Assembly (NCBI GenBank): GCA_029227815.1
Contig: CP118523.1
Coordinates: 2,046,001 to 2,110,000, forward strand
DNA: 64,000 nucleotides
Direction of reading: 5' to 3'
From: Clostridiaceae bacterium M8S5
GTDB lineage: Bacteria > Bacillota > Clostridia > Tissierellales > MCWD3
Below, piece after piece: positions 24,812 to 33,835 of this stretch. The number at the start of each line of letters is the position of its first letter. The stretch's first letter is position 1. The notes under the pieces are model-generated. The model did no database searches. It worked only from the letters and a program-made list of their open reading frames with translations, and was not told where the DNA came from. The translations under genes were made by a program, and so were the position numbers.

Positions 24812-26690
24812 CTGCTTTTCCTAGTACCCTTTCCTTTACTATCTCTATTATTTTTCCTGCATCAACTTCATATTCTTCATATAAACTTGTAACATCTCCA
24901 TGCTCTATAAATGTATCTTTGTAGCCAATATTGTATATATGGTTTTTGTAATCTTTTTTTATAAAATAGTTATTGATATAACTAGAAAAACCACCAATAA
25001 GAGCATTGTCTTCAATTGTTATTATATAACTATGAGTTTTAGCTATTTCATCTATGCTCTTCTCGTCCAAAGGCTTTAAGAATCTTGCATTAAAGACCGT
25101 AACTTCAATATTATCTTCTAGTAGGGTATCACTTGCTTTTACCGCCTCTTGAACCATATGTCCTATAGCTATTATAGCTACTTCTTTACCTTGTCTTATT
25201 ATTTCACCTTTGCCAATTTCAATGTTTATATTTTCGTAGTCATTATACTCTATACTCATACCTCTAGGATATCTAAGTGCTATAGGCCCATCTTTGTATT
25301 TTGAAGCAAATTCTATCATCTTTTTAAATTCTTCTTTTCCTTTTGGAGCCATTATTGTTATATTTGGAATATGTGAAAGATATGAAAAATCAAAAACTCC
25401 ATGATGTGTTTCACCATCACTACCAACTATTCCAGCTCTATCTAAAGCAAATACTACTGGTAGCTTCTGAATACAGACATCGTGTAAGACTTGATCATAT
25501 CCTCTTTGTAGGAAGCTAGAATATACAGCATAAAACGGTTTTAACTTTTCACATGCTAAACCTGCAGCAAGAGTTACTCCATGCTGCTCTGCTATTCCTA
25601 CATCAAAAAATCTTTCTGGGAATTTTTGTTTAAATTCCTCTAATCCTGTACCTAGAGGCATTGCAGCTGTTATAGCTACTATATCTCTATCATTTTTTGA
25701 TAAGCTCACTAATGTTTCTCCTAAAATACTTGAATAACTCTGACCTGATGCTTTTTTTATTTGATGACCTGTCTCAATATCGAAAGGTGGACTTCCATGA
25801 AATTTGTCTGGATTTTGCTCTGCTGGGTAATAGCCCTTTCCTTTTTTTGTAACAACATGCACTAGAACAGGACCATTGTACATTTTTGCAATTTTTAAAA
25901 ACTTGGTTAACTCTGAGATATTATGACCATCTATTGGTCCTATATATTTAAAACCTAGTTCTTCAAAGAATACACCTGGAACAACTAAATATTTCAAACT
26001 ATTTTTAATACTTTCAGTTGTTCTAAAAATTGTATCTCCAATTTTAGGGATACTACTTAGTATTTTTTTTATGTCTTTTTTGGTATTTAGATAAGAAGGT
26101 GCTGTTCTAAGCTTCGATAAGTAGTTAGACAAACCTCCAATATTTTTTGATATTGACATTTCATTATCATTCAATACAACTGTAAATTTGGTTTTTAAGC
26201 CTCCTGCATGATTCATTGCTTCGTATACCATACCTGCAGTCATAGCTCCATCTCCTATCACTGATACAACGTCATAGCTATCTTTTAGTACATCTCTAGC
26301 TAAAGCTATACCTAATCCCGCTGATACTGATGTTGAACTATGGCCTGTTTCAAAGATATCATGTTCACTCTCTTTTCTTTTGGGATACCCACTAAGACCT
26401 TTATATTTTCTAATAGTCTTGAATTCCTCTCTTCTACCTGTGATTATTTTATGTACATAGGATTGATGTCCTACATCCCATATTATTTTATCGTTTGGAC
26501 TCTCATATACTCTATGAAGAGCTAGGGTTAATTCTACAACTCCTAAATTAGATGCTAAATGTCCTCCATTATTTGATACGACCTGTATTATATAATCTCT
26601 CACTTCAGAAGCTAATGCATCTAATTTCATAGCGTCTAACGCTTTAAAATCATCTAAGCTATTAATTTTGCTTAGATATTTATATTTCAT
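24798..26690 (-). CDS. dxs: 1-deoxy-D-xylulose-5-phosphate synthase
   Basis: First enzyme of the MEP isoprenoid pathway: condenses pyruvate and glyceraldehyde 3-phosphate with thiamine diphosphate. The N-terminal half shows HLASNLGVVELTLALH, WDVGHQSYVHKIITGR, and the ThDP/Mg motif VIGDGAMTAGMVYEAMNHAG. The middle domain carries PLGTGLEEF and FDVGIAEQHGVTLAAGLA with the catalytic Glu, followed by LDRAGIVGSDGETHHG. The transketolase C-terminal domain ends the protein. Start is ATG 26690; a GTG directly before it is also possible. It shares an operon with ispA, OLE RNA and oapA. Confidence 0.97.
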   Translation of the reverse strand: MKYKYLSKINSLDDFKALDAMKLDALASEVRDYIIQVVSNNGGHLASNLGVVELTLALHRVYESPNDKIIWDVGHQSYVHKIITGRREEFKTIRKYKGLSGYPKRKESEHDIFETGHSSTSVSAGLGIALARDVLKDSYDVVSVIGDGAMTAGMVYEAMNHAGGLKTKFTVVLNDNEMSISKNIGGLSNYLSKLRTAPSYLNTKKDIKKILSSIPKIGDTIFRTTESIKNSLKYLVVPGVFFEELGFKYIGPIDGHNISELTKFLKIAKMYNGPVLVHVVTKKGKGYYPAEQNPDKFHGSPPFDIETGHQIKKASGQSYSSILGETLVSLSKNDRDIVAITAAMPLGTGLEEFKQKFPERFFDVGIAEQHGVTLAAGLACEKLKPFYAVYSSFLQRGYDQVLHDVCIQKLPVVFALDRAGIVGSDGETHHGVFDFSYLSHIPNITIMAPKGKEEFKKMIEFASKYKDGPIALRYPRGMSIEYNDYENINIEIGKGEIIRQGKEVAIIAIGHMVQEAVKASDTLLEDNIEVTVFNARFLKPLDEKSIDEIAKTHSYIITIEDNALIGGFSSYINNYFIKKDYKNHIYNIGYKDTFIEHGDVTSLYEEYEVDAGKIIEIVKERVLGKADGKK

Positions 26691-26697
26691 CACATAA

Positions 26698-27315
26698 TCA
26701 CCTTTTTCTTCTTAATTCTGGCAATATATCTATGCCAAGTTTTTGGTTTATAAAATATAGTATTTTGGCTGTCTTTAGTATTATTTTATCAGAATTATTT
26801 ATACCTATTTCTTTACCAATTGCTTTGCCCCCAACTGTTAACGAAGCACTTATAGCACTTATAACTATACTTGCTATTGTATCAATCTTAATATTAAACA
26901 TATACGCTACTTTTATTGCTATTATAGCGCCTGCTGCTCCACTGAGTACACCACATATATCTCCAATAACATCATTACAAAAATTTGAAACTACAGGTGC
27001 ATGTCGTATAAGTCTTACTGCAAATTTAGCCTCTTTTATTCCATCTGCAGCCATAGCGTGAAAAGGTGTCTCATTAGCTGAAGCCACTGCGATTCCTATT
27101 ATATCAAAGAATACACCAAGTGTTATTATAAATATTAACGCAATAGTAGCTAAAACTAAGTTTAATTGTCTCATTAAATTCTCAGAAACTAGAGCGAAAA
27201 CTATTGCTAATAAAAAAGTCCATATTGAAATTATAATTATCCATCTATAATTATACTTTTTTCTATTCCTATCTTTATTATTCCTTCTGTGACCATTTTT
27301 TTTATTATTTCCCAA
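26698..27315 (-). CDS. oapA: OLE-associated membrane protein OapA
   Basis: A 205-residue membrane protein in exactly the place where OapA is encoded in OLE-bearing Firmicutes, directly downstream of the OLE RNA and upstream of dxs. The N-terminus is strongly basic (NNKKNGHRRNNKDRNRKKY), suiting RNA binding. Several hydrophobic helices follow: WIIIISIWTFLLAIVFALV, LVLATIALIFIITLGVFFDI and a Gly/Ala-rich pair near 125-175. The middle IAVASANETPFHAMAADG stretch resembles the DUF21-type segment of Mg/Co efflux proteins. Known OapA binds OLE RNA and localises it to the membrane, with effects on Mg and ethanol stress. Start is TTG with GGGGGA upstream. Identity rests on context plus topology. Confidence 0.88.
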   Translation of the reverse strand: MGNNKKNGHRRNNKDRNRKKYNYRWIIIISIWTFLLAIVFALVSENLMRQLNLVLATIALIFIITLGVFFDIIGIAVASANETPFHAMAADGIKEAKFAVRLIRHAPVVSNFCNDVIGDICGVLSGAAGAIIAIKVAYMFNIKIDTIASIVISAISASLTVGGKAIGKEIGINNSDKIILKTAKILYFINQKLGIDILPELRRKR

Positions 27316-27364
27316 AATATATCCCCCAACATATGTATTTGCTACATTATGATATTAAATACAA

Positions 27365-27966
27365 AGCTGATAGCCTAAAAAGCTACCAGCAGCAGAATGG
27401 TGATAGTATTGAGTAAATTTTACGGCTTAGGTCTAGCTGGATTTCCCAAAGAACAAGAACTGTCTGTCGCCAACACAGTGGTTTCCCTTTAATCTCGTTT
27501 CTATCCTGTCGCCATAGATAGGGCTAGATTGCCACTTAGACCGCACTGTAATCCTCAATATATCTCATTAAGATCAGCCTAGGAGTTTTCCTCAGGCAGT
27601 ACTCACTAATCCCTATCCTCTTTTGCAAAATAGGTTTCAACAGCAAAACTACCCCCTTTTTTTGGCCTTAAAAAGCTGTAGTCACGACCATTTTCCACCT
27701 ATTTCACTCAAGGCAAGCTACACTACAAGAGCTTACGCTACTTTGCAGGTTATCACATGTTTATTACATGAGTCTCCACGAAGGTAGGGTCAACGCCCGC
27801 ATGCCATTGCGGATCGCCCCATCCTCCTTACTCCCAGAAACGACCCCCGACTGGGCGTCAGCAGCCGAAACCAGGAACTTCATCGATATGCCCTTAAACG
27901 GATTTTTAGCCCCGTCTTCAGAACTAGCTGTACCGACTAGGATACTGAACCATTCTGCAAACAAAA
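27365..27966 (-). ncRNA. ole: OLE RNA (ornate, large, extremophilic RNA)
   Basis: About 600 bases between ispA and oapA that are much richer in G and C than the surroundings and have no credible coding frame on the strand. Position, size and neighbours (ispA upstream, oapA and dxs downstream, same strand) are those of OLE RNA. A long-range closing helix is visible: GCAGAATGGT at 27958-27949 pairs perfectly with ACCATTCTGC at 27401-27392. A 9-bp hairpin GCTGGTAGC/GCTATCAGC (27365-27391) follows at the 3' side. Many short local helices are evident, for example AGGATGGGGCGATCC. OLE forms a membrane ribonucleoprotein with OapA and other proteins and is found mainly in anaerobic or extremophilic Firmicutes. 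Ends are approximate. Confidence 0.9.
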
Positions 27967-28111
27967 TTATAACACAGTAGTTATAATAATTCAAACATAT
28001 TGATTGTCATCATTTCCATTATATTACATTAATCTCAAATGTATTATCTATAAGAATATTAGAAAATAAGTCCATTGTCAAATATTTTACTAAATATTAA
28101 TATACCAAAAA

Positions 28112-29020
28112 TTAATTTTCTCTATATACAAAAAAATCTGCCATTGCTTTAAAAAAATCTACTGCTTCTTTATTGGAAAAATGCTCTAAACTTTTTTTAG
28201 CTTGATCACATAACATTTCAGTCATTTCTATTGATTTTTCTACACCATAAAGACTTACAAAAGTGACTTTATCGTTAGATTCATCACTACCAATGTCTTT
28301 TCCTAATTTATCTTGCTGTCCTATTTTATCCAATATATCATCTCTAATTTGAAAACATAATCCTAATGCTTCACTATATATTTTCAGCTTTTCTAAATCT
28401 TCTATATTAGCTCCACCTACTATAGCGCCACTAATTATTGAAGCTTCTATTAGCGCAGATGTCTTATGCTTATGTATGAACTCTAATTCCTCTTTTTTAA
28501 TATCTTTTCCCTCTGAAAGTATGTCTACAATCTGCCCACCTATCATTCCTTGTACACCTGCAGCTTTTGCAATCTTGTTAACTGCCTTTAAATATTTCAT
28601 ATCATTTTTATTATGCTCTAACATATATCCTAATACACTCTCAAATGCATAATTTAATAAACCATCTCCTGCTAGTATTGCAATTGCTTCTCCATATACC
28701 TTATGATTTGTTAGCCTACCTCTTCTATAATCATCATCATCCATTGCTGGCAGATCGTCGTGTATCAATGAGTAAGTATGTATCATTTCTAGTGCTACAG
28801 CAAATACCATAGCATCTTCTATATTACCATCAACCAGTTCACAAGCCTTTAGATTTAGAATAGGTCTTATTCTTTTGCCACCTGCAAATATACTATATCT
28901 CATGGATTGATATATGTCTTTTTGTAGAGTTTGTAGATTTGGAAGCCTTTTATCAAGCTCTTTATTTATGAGCTCTTGGTATTTATTCAATTCTTCATTA
29001 AAATTCACTTTATTCACCAT
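28112..29020 (-). CDS. ispA: Polyprenyl (farnesyl) diphosphate synthase
   Basis: Condenses isopentenyl diphosphate with allylic diphosphates. Trans-isoprenyl synthase motifs are complete: GGKRIRPIL, the first Asp-rich motif LIHDDLPAMDDDDYRRGR, GQIVDILSEG, and the second Asp-rich motif QIRDDILD followed by DKVTFVSLYG. The length of 302 residues matches farnesyl or geranylgeranyl diphosphate synthases. The ATG lies inside the 3' end of xseB (11-base overlap), continuing the xseA-xseB-ispA unit. OLE RNA follows after about 145 bases. Confidence 0.96.
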   Translation of the reverse strand: MVNKVNFNEELNKYQELINKELDKRLPNLQTLQKDIYQSMRYSIFAGGKRIRPILNLKACELVDGNIEDAMVFAVALEMIHTYSLIHDDLPAMDDDDYRRGRLTNHKVYGEAIAILAGDGLLNYAFESVLGYMLEHNKNDMKYLKAVNKIAKAAGVQGMIGGQIVDILSEGKDIKKEELEFIHKHKTSALIEASIISGAIVGGANIEDLEKLKIYSEALGLCFQIRDDILDKIGQQDKLGKDIGSDESNDKVTFVSLYGVEKSIEMTEMLCDQAKKSLEHFSNKEAVDFFKAMADFFVYREN

Positions 29021-29243
29021 CCGTAAAATCTATTTCTTCTATTGCATTTTCGTTTTGACTCAATATTAATTTGACTTTTCCTTCATAATCATTGAGCTTA
29101 TCTCTACAGTATTTATATAAGTCTACGCCTTCCTTAAAATACTCAAGACTTTTATCAATATCTATATTATTGTCTTCTAATTCTTTTGTTATTTCCGATA
29201 GTTTTTTATAGGCATCTTCAAATTTCATATCCTGTTTACTCAT
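29010..29243 (-). CDS. xseB: Exodeoxyribonuclease VII small subunit
   Basis: Small subunit that assembles along XseA to form exonuclease VII. The 77 residues contain the family motif KFEDAYKKLSEITKELEDNN followed by IDKSLEYFKEGVDLYKYCRD, a two-helix coiled structure. ATG overlaps the xseA stop by 4 bases, and the 3' end overlaps ispA by 11 bases, so all three are translationally coupled. Confidence 0.96.
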   Translation of the reverse strand: MSKQDMKFEDAYKKLSEITKELEDNNIDIDKSLEYFKEGVDLYKYCRDKLNDYEGKVKLILSQNENAIEEIDFTDGE

Positions 29244-30448
29244 TCAACATACTCCTTATCAATTACTTTAGCTTTAACCTCTCCATCTTTCATTCTTACA
29301 GTTATAATCTCTCCATCTGAAAGCTCTCTTGCTGTATCAATGTATTCACCAGCATTATTCTTGACTATGGAATATCCACGCTCCAAGACTGCTAATGGAC
29401 TGTATGAATGTAATTTCACGCGTTCTTTTTCTAAGGCCAAAAACTCCATCTCTTTTTTATGATTGATTTTTGTCAGTATTCTTTTCATACAGTCATTCAC
29501 TTTAGTACTGTATTGCTCTATTTTTTTATCTGGATTACTCATTTTAAGTTTACTAGAAAAGAATTTAAGTTCATATTTTTTCTTTTCTAATTTCTTGTTT
29601 ATATTATGTATCATTAAATTACACAGATCATCAAGCTTATAGCTAAGTTCAAAATACTCTGGGACAGCTATCTCTCCTGCTGCTGACGGAGTTGGTGCTC
29701 TATAGTCACTTACAAAATCAGCTATTGTAAAATCTGTTTCATGACCAACTGCTGATATTACTGGTGTGCTTAAGTGATGTATCTCTCTAGCAGTATCTTC
29801 TTCGTTAAATGTCCATAATTCTTCTATAGATCCTCCACCTCTACCAGTGATAATAATATCTACATCTTCTCTAGCATCTAGATATCTTAAAGCTCTACAT
29901 ATCTCTTGATGAGCTGTTTTGCCTTGGACTAATACTGGATAAATTAGTATATCCATCTTTGGATAACGCCTTTTTATTACCGTTATTATATCTCTAACTG
30001 CTGCTCCTGTAGCAGATGTTACTACACCAATCTTATTTGGAATAAATGGAAGGCTTTTTTTTATACTCTTATCAAATAGTCCTTGTGTTTCTAACTTGTT
30101 CTTTAACTCTTCAAACGCTATATGTAATTGACCAAGGCCTTTTACTGTTATATCCTTAACATATAATTGATATGCTCCATCTCTATCATAGACAGATATG
30201 TTACCTTTTAGTATTAGATTGTCCCCATTTTTTATCTTCACTTTTAAATTTTGAGAATCAGAACTAAACATAACACAATTTAACTTACTATTTTCGTCCT
30301 TTAATGAAAAATATAAGTTCCCACTAAAGTGCTGCTTTAAATTAGACACTTCTCCCTGGACATAAATATTATTAAGAATTGGATCTGTATTTAGTACTCT
30401 TTTAATATATTTATTTAAATCACTAACTTTTAGCGGTTTGATATTCAT
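29240..30448 (-). CDS. xseA: Exodeoxyribonuclease VII large subunit
   Basis: Catalytic subunit of the ATP-independent single-strand exonuclease VII. The N-terminal OB fold has YVQGEVSNLKQHFSGNLYFS. The catalytic domain has IGVVTSATGAAVRDIITVIK, DVDIIITGRGGGSIEELWTF, and PVISAVGHETDFTIADFV followed by DYRAPTPSAAGE. A coiled-coil region leads to the C-terminal LERGYSIV motif. The 402 residues are of normal length. GAGGAG precedes the ATG. Confidence 0.97.
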   Translation of the reverse strand: MNIKPLKVSDLNKYIKRVLNTDPILNNIYVQGEVSNLKQHFSGNLYFSLKDENSKLNCVMFSSDSQNLKVKIKNGDNLILKGNISVYDRDGAYQLYVKDITVKGLGQLHIAFEELKNKLETQGLFDKSIKKSLPFIPNKIGVVTSATGAAVRDIITVIKRRYPKMDILIYPVLVQGKTAHQEICRALRYLDAREDVDIIITGRGGGSIEELWTFNEEDTAREIHHLSTPVISAVGHETDFTIADFVSDYRAPTPSAAGEIAVPEYFELSYKLDDLCNLMIHNINKKLEKKKYELKFFSSKLKMSNPDKKIEQYSTKVNDCMKRILTKINHKKEMEFLALEKERVKLHSYSPLAVLERGYSIVKNNAGEYIDTARELSDGEIITVRMKDGEVKAKVIDKEYVE

Positions 30449-30536
30449 TTTCTACTCCTCGTTATAAAGCCCTAATATATACTTATTATATTATTATAGC
30501 CATAAATCTTCAACTATTTTAACATAAACAACAATA

Positions 30537-30573
30537 AACCCAGTCATTAGCCTATTTATAATGATTCTGGGTT
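30537..30573 (-). terminator. Hairpin at the end of the TsaD-like gene
   Basis: Inverted repeat AACCCAGTCATTA/TAATGATTCTGGGTT, overlapping the stop region of the TsaD-like gene. The minus strand continues TATTGTTG, a poor U-tract, so termination is plausible but not strong. Confidence 0.5.
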
Positions 30574-31518
30574 GTTATATCTCATATAGCCAATATATGC
30601 ATTTCCTATGGCATTGTCAGAGCAATAGCTCTTTATAGGATAATAAATATTTATGCTATTATATAAATTATCAGATAATAGCATTCGGATGTATGCATTA
30701 GCTGATACTCCTCCTGCAAATACAATATCATTCATTTTTTGATTTTTAATATAATTTAGCACCGACTTACTTAGGGTACTAGCGACTATATACAACGTAC
30801 TTTTTGCAACATCACGATAATCCTCACCATCTTTTATAGCTTTTGTAAGGTGAGTTTCAGCACCTGAGTAATTTATCCATGTACTACTTACATTGACTGG
30901 TAATCTAGGTAATAACTTTCCCTTAATTGCTAGATTTTCTAATTCTATACCACTAGGAAAGTTCAGTCCCATTTTTACTCCTGTTCTGTCTACTAATTGA
31001 CCACAGCTAATATCTTTTGTACCACCTACTATATCAATACTATATTCATAAGGCAAAGTTCTATGTACTCTTAGTAGTTCTGTTGTGCCTCCAGAAATAT
31101 GATATACTAAAAATTTTCTTATATTAAGCTTATCACATCCATATAACGCTGCTGCTATATGTCCTTCTTGATGGCTACAATAGTATATTGGTATACCTAA
31201 TGTTCTTGAAATGATTTCTCCTTGTGCTTTACCTGCATTGAATACTGGCATATATGAGCCTTCTACTTTTCTAGGGCTATTACTTGCAACAACGTTTCTT
31301 ATCTTAGTAAGATCTATATCATCTGATATCTTTTTAAATAAACAAGGTAAATTATTGACATGTTTAAATACTGCCTCCTGTTGCCTTAAACCACGTTCAC
31401 CTTTTTTTACATCTAATAATATTCTATTGTCACATACAACACTACCTTCATCATCTATTAGCGCTATAGAAGTCCTATATGCGCTAGTGTCAATTCCTAA
31501 GTAATACCCTTTACTCAT
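30556..31518 (-). CDS. TsaD/Kae1-like protein (peptidase M22 family paralogue)
   Basis: Member of the ASKHA-fold TsaD/Kae1 superfamily. It has the phosphate loop LGIDTSAYRTSIALID, the metal-site-like SHQEGHIAAAL, LVYHISGGTTELL and IVFAGGVSANAYIRMLL. TsaD itself makes the t6A modification of tRNA. This copy has a shortened, divergent metal/substrate region, and no tsaB or tsaE lies nearby. It is therefore more likely the clostridial paralogue that sits next to nusB than the housekeeping TsaD. I start at ATG 31518, which overlaps nusB by 8 bases; a TTG seven codons earlier is possible. Biochemical role unknown. Confidence 0.8.
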   Translation of the reverse strand: MSKGYYLGIDTSAYRTSIALIDDEGSVVCDNRILLDVKKGERGLRQQEAVFKHVNNLPCLFKKISDDIDLTKIRNVVASNSPRKVEGSYMPVFNAGKAQGEIISRTLGIPIYYCSHQEGHIAAALYGCDKLNIRKFLVYHISGGTTELLRVHRTLPYEYSIDIVGGTKDISCGQLVDRTGVKMGLNFPSGIELENLAIKGKLLPRLPVNVSSTWINYSGAETHLTKAIKDGEDYRDVAKSTLYIVASTLSKSVLNYIKNQKMNDIVFAGGVSANAYIRMLLSDNLYNSINIYYPIKSYCSDNAIGNAYIGYMRYNNPESL

Positions 31519-31921
31519 AATCAAATCTGTCCCTGACAAATGCTCCTAATATACCATTAATAAATTTACCTGCTTCATCTGAGCTATACATTTTAGCTGT
31601 TTCAACAGCTTCGTTTATACTAACCTGCATTGGAATATCATCGTTAAACAATATTTCATAAATAGCTATCCTAAGTATAGATAAATCCACTGCTGATATA
31701 CGCTCTAGCTTCCAACCTTTAGCGTACTTTTTTATTACACTATCAATATCATCTTTATTTTTACAAACTGTATCTATACAATCGTTAAAATAATCTATTT
31801 CTTTGCTTGTTATTTTATTTTCCTCAAAAAATATTATCTTATTTTCCTCATTAAAATCATTGTTAACTTGCATCTGATATAATAATTTCATTGCTTTTTG
31901 CCTTGTTGTTTTTCTACTCAT
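31511..31921 (-). CDS. nusB: Transcription antitermination factor NusB
   Basis: RNA-binding helical protein of the rRNA antitermination complex. It shows RQKAMKLLYQMQVN at the start, the middle KLERISAVDLSILRIAIYEI block, then DDIPMQVSINEAVETAKMYS and KFINGILGAFV, all hallmarks of NusB. The length of 136 residues is normal. AAGGAGG lies before the ATG. It lies between asp23 and the TsaD-like gene, the location known from Bacillus (yqhY-nusB). Confidence 0.97.
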   Translation of the reverse strand: MSRKTTRQKAMKLLYQMQVNNDFNEENKIIFFEENKITSKEIDYFNDCIDTVCKNKDDIDSVIKKYAKGWKLERISAVDLSILRIAIYEILFNDDIPMQVSINEAVETAKMYSSDEAGKFINGILGAFVRDRFDYE

Positions 31922-31970
31922 ATTTTCCTCCTTGTAGAAACGTTTATTATCTTATAAAAATTATATGGGA

Positions 31971-32003
31971 TGTTTTAAATAGCATGCATAGCTATTTAAA
32001 ACA
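31971..32003 (-). terminator. Hairpin after the Asp23 gene
   Basis: Perfect 13-bp stem TGTTTTAAATAGC/GCTATTTAAAACA with a 7-base loop between asp23 and nusB. On the minus strand it is followed by TCCCATATAATTTTT, so it may attenuate rather than fully stop transcription into nusB. Confidence 0.6.
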
Positions 32004-32017
32004 CCCCTAAAAGATTT

Positions 32018-32416
32018 TTAATCTTCTAAGTCTTCTATTTCTTTGGGTTCTTCTTTTTTTATCTTAACCCCTTGTACATGTATATTAACTTCTAAAACTT
32101 CTAAACCTGTCATTGTCTCAATAGCATTCTTAACACTCTCTTGAACTTTCCAAGATACTTCTGGTATTTTTGAGCCATAGTCAACTATTACATGTAAGTC
32201 AACTTTTGTAGTACTGTTATCAAGCGATACTTTTACTCCTTTTGATAAGTTTTTTCTTCCTAGTATTTCAGCTATATCACCTGTAAATCCACCACTCATT
32301 CCAGCTATACCTTCAACTTCTGTTGCAGCTAATCCGGCTATTACACCAACAACATCATCTGCTATTTTTATTTCTCCCGAACTTTTGATCTCATTATTTA
32401 ATGTATCTTTATCCAT
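32018..32416 (-). CDS. Asp23/Gls24 family envelope stress protein (YqhY-like)
   Basis: Asp23-family protein; in Bacillus the homologue YqhY sits in this same locus and affects fatty-acid synthesis and envelope stress. The 132 residues have GEIKIADDVVGVIAGLAATE, VEGIAGMSGG, VDLHVIVDYGSKIPEVSWKV and EVNIHVQGVKI, covering the whole domain. A charged Lys/Glu tail ends the protein. I choose ATG 32416 with GGAGGTG upstream. The accB-accC genes that lie between spoIIIA and yqhY in Bacillus are absent here. Confidence 0.93.
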   Translation of the reverse strand: MDKDTLNNEIKSSGEIKIADDVVGVIAGLAATEVEGIAGMSGGFTGDIAEILGRKNLSKGVKVSLDNSTTKVDLHVIVDYGSKIPEVSWKVQESVKNAIETMTGLEVLEVNIHVQGVKIKKEEPKEIEDLED

Positions 32417-32526
32417 ATTGCACCTCCACAAAATATAAAAATATAATGCCGATATAGTATATTACTGCTATTATAACATTTATCAAAAGTAATTATACCA
32501 CTACAAATAGTTTTTTTCAAATGGTT

Positions 32527-33192
32527 CTACTGTTTTTTCATTATCTTTATATTTGTTGCACTCATATCTGTTTCTTCTTTTACAACACTTAATATTTTTG
32601 CTACATCTTGTTCATTTAAATTTTCCACATCTACAACTACACTTACATTCTTATTATTTATAAAAAGAATTGCATCTTTATACCCTTTAGCTTTTATTAA
32701 ACCCTCTATATGAAGCTCTTTTTTTGATATGTTTCCTATATCCATTATCTGTTGTTGTGCTTTTGTTCTAATATCTTTAGTAGTATTATCATTATCCACT
32801 ATTTCATTTAGTCTCTCAATCTGGTTTGCTCTTAACTTATCCCTTGACAACCTACATTCAACAAAATAATTATCGTTTTTTTCATTCTCATCTGCTATTT
32901 TTTTATTAATTTTTGTACTAGTTTCATCTCCTATATCATCTAATTTACTTACTTCGCTATCAATAATTTTAAAGCTTTCTGCATTATTATCATCATATTC
33001 TTCGGACATAGTACTCTTTGAATCCCCGTCTAAATTTGCCATATTCATTTTTTTCATCATATTTGCCTCGTGCTGTTGATATTCATTTGTTGATGTCCTA
33101 GCTCTTCTAAGTGTTAGCCTATGATTGACTACTCCTACTACAATAAGTAATACTACTAATGATGCTAAATAGATTATTCTTTTTTTATCCAA
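32527..33192 (-). CDS. spoIIIAH: Stage III sporulation protein AH
   Basis: Mother-cell component of the feeding-tube channel that docks with forespore SpoIIQ. It has one N-terminal membrane helix (IIYLASLVVLLIVVGVV) and an extracellular YscJ/FliF-like ring domain at the C-terminus (about 130-221, with KAKGYKDAILFINNKNVSVV). The linker is Asp/Glu/Ser-rich. I choose TTG 33192 because AAGGGGG lies eight bases upstream; a TTG nine codons earlier lacks such a site. It is the last gene of the eight-gene spoIIIA operon. Confidence 0.93.
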   Translation of the reverse strand: MDKKRIIYLASLVVLLIVVGVVNHRLTLRRARTSTNEYQQHEANMMKKMNMANLDGDSKSTMSEEYDDNNAESFKIIDSEVSKLDDIGDETSTKINKKIADENEKNDNYFVECRLSRDKLRANQIERLNEIVDNDNTTKDIRTKAQQQIMDIGNISKKELHIEGLIKAKGYKDAILFINNKNVSVVVDVENLNEQDVAKILSVVKEETDMSATNIKIMKKQ

Positions 33193-33230
33193 AACTTTAA
33201 CCCCCTTAATTTTAGCCAATTTGGCTATCT

Positions 33231-33815
33231 TTATTTGCTTAAAAACACTTCAACTTTATTTCCTGTAATACCCAGTACTGTTTTTACTGCCAAATAAATA
33301 TCTTCTTTAACTTTCATATCTTCTATGCCTCCAGCAACTACTATTACTCCTTTAACCTTTGGTTTTATTTCTTTAAGTATTACTAAACCTTCATTAGAAC
33401 TTTTTGTTACTATTTCATTGATTTCATCTTGTTTGTTAGTACTTCTAGTTCCACCTTGGTAGTCCTTTTCATTGGTGCTTTCTACGGTTATTGTTTTGTT
33501 TATCGCAGGTATACGCTCTGTAGTGTCTTCTAACGTAACCATTACTTCTACATTACCTACCCCTTTAATTTTACTTAAAATATTTTTTAATTTATCTTCC
33601 ATGAACCTAGCTGTATCATCACTTTGCTCTGATTTCACTGTTGATGCAATATCGGAATTCACCTTGCCTATATCACCAGTTGTTTCTCCATCTGTAGAGA
33701 AATATACTGAACCTATCAATAAAAGTATTCCAATAACCAATAGAAAAATAATATTGCTATTTTTTTTATCTTTGTCTGAAAACATTCTTTTTATTGATTC
33801 TTTAAAGTTACTCAT
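33231..33815 (-). CDS. spoIIIAG: Stage III sporulation protein AG
   Basis: Ring-forming membrane protein of the mother cell-forespore channel. A single membrane helix (IIFLLVIGILLLIGSVYF) is followed by a ring-building domain containing LKNILSKIKGVGNVEVMVTL and VKGVIVVAGGIEDMKVKEDI. The 194 residues are typical. Start ATG 33815 has AAAGGAGG six bases upstream; the seven-codon longer form is not supported. Confidence 0.95.
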   Translation of the reverse strand: MSNFKESIKRMFSDKDKKNSNIIFLLVIGILLLIGSVYFSTDGETTGDIGKVNSDIASTVKSEQSDDTARFMEDKLKNILSKIKGVGNVEVMVTLEDTTERIPAINKTITVESTNEKDYQGGTRSTNKQDEINEIVTKSSNEGLVILKEIKPKVKGVIVVAGGIEDMKVKEDIYLAVKTVLGITGNKVEVFLSK

Positions 33816-33835
33816 ACAAAACCTCCTTTTCTTCA

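Noticed and set aside
27764..27994. 76-codon open frame on the minus strand, and a 70-codon frame opposite to it
   Set aside because: Both lie within the G+C-rich OLE RNA, have no ribosome sites, and the composition follows RNA structure rather than codons.
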